This document shows positions 3,625 to 6,195 of a DNA stretch of 6,195 nt, one piece after another. The notes beneath the pieces were generated by a model. That model was not told the DNA's origin. It saw only the letters and a program-made list of their open reading frames with translations, and did not search any database. Location of the stretch: positions 1-6,195 of the forward strand of contig SXOY01000165.1 in the NCBI GenBank assembly GCA_005776545.1, given 5' to 3'. Each line of letters opens with the position of its first letter. The stretch's first letter is position 1. Origin of the DNA: Planctomycetia bacterium (GTDB lineage: Bacteria > Planctomycetota > Phycisphaerae > Phycisphaerales > UBA1924). The translations under genes were made by a program, and so were the position numbers.

Positions 3625-6195
3625 ATGTTCAACCGTCAGCAGAAGCCGATTCGTTCATTCCTTAGTGCCGCGGCCATCTTTGCAAGCTGCGGCTTTGCAA
3701 TGGGGCTGGCACAGGCATCGTCCATCGAGGTTTTCGCCTCAGCAAGTGCGGCAGAAACCGCAACTGATGGCCTTATCGAGCGTGCTTCTGCTCTCGCCGG
3801 TCAGAGCAAATTCTGGCAGGCCCGCTCTGTGCTTGTCAAGATGCTGAACAGTGCCGCATCGCTCTCAGACAGCCAGAGCACCAAAGTCCACAACCTCCTG
3901 ACCAGCGTCAACGACAAGATTCGTTCGCTGGACGCCGCAACACTCTCGGTTCAGAAAGCCGATGTTGCTCTCGATAACGGGGACCTGGTCACTGCGATCA
4001 GCCTCTGCGAGACAGTCATTGCAGAGGGCAAGACCACCCCACAGGCTCAGATCGCTCAGCAGTTGCTGACCGAAGCGACTGTCATGCGTGAAGACTTTGC
4101 ATCGCACAGCGCCGAATCGCTCAATCGCTCCATCGCACTGTTTGACGCTGGCAAATACGCCGAAGCCAAGGTGCTGCTCTCTTCGCTCAAGCGTTCAGGA
4201 ATCGCACTTCCCGCAGATCAATCTGAACTTCTGGACACCTACCAGACTCGCTTGATCGCACTTGAAACCACTCGTGGCTCGTTGATTGACACTGCCGAAG
4301 TCTCTGCCGCAATGTTCGATGATCCGGGTGTCATCAAGCGTCGCACACCGCCCCAGCCTGATCAGTATTACCCAGCAAAGGAAGAGAAGGCTCAACCAGC
4401 AACACCCGCTCCGACTCCTACACCGGCTCCAGCGGCAACACCAGCCCCATCGAAAGACACCAAGCCCGCCCCTTCAAAGGACGATAAGTTTGCACCGCCA
4501 ACCAAGGCTGATCCCGCCGCACCCGCAAAGACAGCTCCTGGAACTCCGATTCCTGAAATCAAGAGCGAGCCAAAGGCAGAACAGCCGGCGAAGCCTGTTG
4601 AACCAGCGAAACCAGTGGCTCCTGCAAAGGCAATTGAACCAGCAAAGACCGCTGAGCCAGCCAAGCCCGTTGCACCCGCACCCGCACCGGCACCGGCACC
4701 GGCTCCAGCACCGGCTCCAGCACCGGCTCCAGCACCGGCAGCCAAACCAGTTGCACCAGTCGCTGCCGCTCAACCTGCCGCGTCACCAGGCGAAGACCTC
4801 AATGCACTCGCTCGCAAGATGCACGCTTCAGAACTGAAAACACAATCCGACCAGGATTTCGCAAATGGCCGCTATGGCAAAGCACTTGAAGGCTATCGCT
4901 CACTTCGCGATGTGTTCGCAAGCTACTTGTTGCCCGCCGACCTGGCCGATGTCAATGTCAAGATCGCAGAGTCCGAGACTCTTCTCCGCGGCAACACCGC
5001 AGCAAACAGCCTGCTCACTCAAGAGCTTGATCGCACCAAACTCAATCGCGATGCAACATTCGCCTCATTCCAGAACCTAATTGAACAATCTGACAAGGCC
5101 GCACTCACCGGCGACTTGAGCAAGGCTCGCGAACTTGCAACTCGCGCCAAAGTGACGCTGCAAAGCAACCGCAGCTTCTTCTCTGAGCCAGAATTCCAGG
5201 CACTTGAGAAGCAAGCTTCCGACAAGATCGCGACATTCACCAAACGCGGCGAAGACATCGCGATCAAAGAACGCAACGAGCTTGAAGTGTCCCAGCAGAA
5301 ACGAGCTGAGGATGCTTCACATGCGGCAGCTCAGAAGAAAGAAAAACAGGTCATTGAGAGCTTGCAACGAGTTCGCGCACTTCAGATTGAAATGAAGTAC
5401 GAAGAAGCTCTTCAGGTCCTCGACCAGATCCTCTTCATTGATCCAAACAATCCTGCCGCTGAGATCCTCAAAGAAGTCATTCAGAATTCACTCATCTATC
5501 GCACACATTACGATGTCCAGACCCGCAAGGGCCTGGGAGCGGCATTCCTCCGCAACGAAAACAACGATGCGAGCCGCATCCCGATCGGCCTTATCGAATA
5601 CCCCACCGATTGGCCGCAAATCACGTACCGTCGTGGCGAGGCGATTCAATTCCAGGACACCCCGGAAAATCGTCGCACCCTGGGAATGCTCAAAGATCGC
5701 CGCATTCCTGCCGAATTCAACGAAGTCCCCTTCGCAACAGCCCTTGCCTATGTGCAGGCGACCACCGGCGTGAACATGGATGTCAACTGGGCCGCACTTG
5801 AGAAGGTCGGCATTGACAAGGAAACTTCTATCAGCATGAAGCTCCCTGATGCGTCTGCTCAGACCATCATGGAACGCATGATTGAGAAGGTAAGCCCCGA
5901 CAAGTCTTCTGCCGCAGCATGGGCAGTTGATAACGGAATCTTGACTGTCTCCAGCGAACAGCAGATCAACACTCGCACCGTTACCGAGATTTACGATGTG
6001 CGCGACCTGCTCGTCGAAATCCCCAACTTCACCAACGCGCCCGATTTCGATCTCACTGCTGTGTTGGCGAGCGATTCGGCTACTTCGATGCCTTCACCAT
6101 TCGCCCAGGGCGCAAAGTCTGGTCTTGAGCATCGCACAAATCCCGAGCAACGCACCAAGGAAGTCATCGACATTATCACTAACACTGTCGCCCAG
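3625..6195 (+). CDS. Exported secretin-like protein, GspD/PilQ-type N-terminal part (partial)
   Basis: Open for 857 codons to the right edge. Residues 1-31 form a signal peptide: basic start, hydrophobic core 12-29 and an AQA cleavage site before Ser32. Residues about 48-225 are helical and TPR-like. A Pro/Ala/Lys-rich linker spans about 258-389, including (PA)11. Helices follow at 390-540, a charged coiled coil at about 540-580 and a TPR-like unit at 577-612 (MKYEEALQVLDQILFIDPNN). Residues about 681-777 (RRIPAEFNEVPFATALAYVQ to GILTVSS), followed by EIYDVRDLL, resemble the N-terminal domains of secretins, the outer-membrane channels of type II secretion and type IV pili, in planctomycete form. 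The secretin core is not in the window, so channel function is inferred and an envelope protein with only the N-domain remains possible. It is preceded by a structured intergenic region and a good Shine-Dalgarno. Confidence 0.8.
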   Translation, partial: MFNRQQKPIRSFLSAAAIFASCGFAMGLAQASSIEVFASASAAETATDGLIERASALAGQSKFWQARSVLVKMLNSAASLSDSQSTKVHNLLTSVNDKIRSLDAATLSVQKADVALDNGDLVTAISLCETVIAEGKTTPQAQIAQQLLTEATVMREDFASHSAESLNRSIALFDAGKYAEAKVLLSSLKRSGIALPADQSELLDTYQTRLIALETTRGSLIDTAEVSAAMFDDPGVIKRRTPPQPDQYYPAKEEKAQPATPAPTPTPAPAATPAPSKDTKPAPSKDDKFAPPTKADPAAPAKTAPGTPIPEIKSEPKAEQPAKPVEPAKPVAPAKAIEPAKTAEPAKPVAPAPAPAPAPAPAPAPAPAPAPAAKPVAPVAAAQPAASPGEDLNALARKMHASELKTQSDQDFANGRYGKALEGYRSLRDVFASYLLPADLADVNVKIAESETLLRGNTAANSLLTQELDRTKLNRDATFASFQNLIEQSDKAALTGDLSKARELATRAKVTLQSNRSFFSEPEFQALEKQASDKIATFTKRGEDIAIKERNELEVSQQKRAEDASHAAAQKKEKQVIESLQRVRALQIEMKYEEALQVLDQILFIDPNNPAAEILKEVIQNSLIYRTHYDVQTRKGLGAAFLRNENNDASRIPIGLIEYPTDWPQITYRRGEAIQFQDTPENRRTLGMLKDRRIPAEFNEVPFATALAYVQATTGVNMDVNWAALEKVGIDKETSISMKLPDASAQTIMERMIEKVSPDKSSAAAWAVDNGILTVSSEQQINTRTVTEIYDVRDLLVEIPNFTNAPDFDLTAVLASDSATSMPSPFAQGAKSGLEHRTNPEQRTKEVIDIITNTVAQ
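4579..4686 (+). repeat. 18-bp tandem repeats encoding a xEPAKx hexapeptide
   Basis: Six in-frame 18-bp units encode EQPAKP, VEPAKP, VAPAKA, IEPAKT, AEPAKP and VAPAPA, residues 319-354 of the secretin-like protein. The DNA copies have diverged at third positions, so this is an older repeat kept for protein composition. It would form an extended, positively charged linker. Confidence 0.75.
4675..4740 (+). repeat. Pro-Ala dipeptide repeat with three exact 12-bp copies
   Basis: Eleven Pro-Ala dipeptides (residues 351-372) are encoded by 6-bp units. Within them CCGGCTCCAGCA occurs three times without change at 4699, 4711 and 4723. Exact DNA identity suggests recent expansion by slippage; changes by one unit keep the reading frame and only alter linker length. 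Confidence 0.85.

Noticed and set aside
4392..4745. Minus-strand open frame encoding a long Gly-Ala repeat
   Set aside because: It is the reverse complement of the Pro/Ala linker of the secretin-like gene; its composition is forced by that repeat and it has no independent support.

Overview
The window is about 6.2 kb of moderately GC-rich bacterial DNA with dense, non-overlapping coding and no sign of mobile elements, CRISPR, rRNA or tRNA. The protein content suggests a planctomycete, possibly Phycisphaerae-like: a type III pantothenate kinase, a shortened MnmE-like GTPase, weak or absent Shine-Dalgarno sites at several starts, and a very large exported secretin-like protein with a long N-terminal extension. 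That assignment is inference from protein style, not from a marker gene.

Layout. Positions 1-2190 form a leftward gene cluster, in transcription order coaX (2190-1375), a degenerate MnmE/TrmE-like GTPase (1382-399) and a membrane-anchored protein cut by the left edge (341-1). coaX and the GTPase overlap by 8 nt, which suggests translational coupling. The GTPase and the membrane protein are 57 bp apart, and that gap holds a small terminator-like hairpin followed by a good ribosome binding site. Rightward from a divergent intergenic region lies an acidic cytosolic protein of unknown function (start about 2329, end 3252).

Positions 3253-3624 contain no convincing gene but are full of inverted repeats: four hairpins in about 190 bp, the last followed by a T run. 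This is the least explained part of the window and may hold a structured RNA, a leader or a set of terminators. Downstream, 3625-6195 is one open reading frame of at least 857 codons that runs off the right edge. It has a signal peptide, helical or TPR-like segments, a Pro/Ala/Lys-rich linker with nested tandem repeats, a coiled coil with a TPR-like unit, and a domain resembling the N-terminal domains of secretins. The secretin core itself would lie beyond the window.

Functionally, coaX supplies the first step of coenzyme A synthesis. The GTPase looks like a paralogue that has lost MnmE's tRNA-modifying residues, and the membrane protein resembles YfgM-like anchored TPR proteins. The right-hand gene probably belongs to an envelope secretion or pilus system and is not obviously connected to the left-hand cluster.
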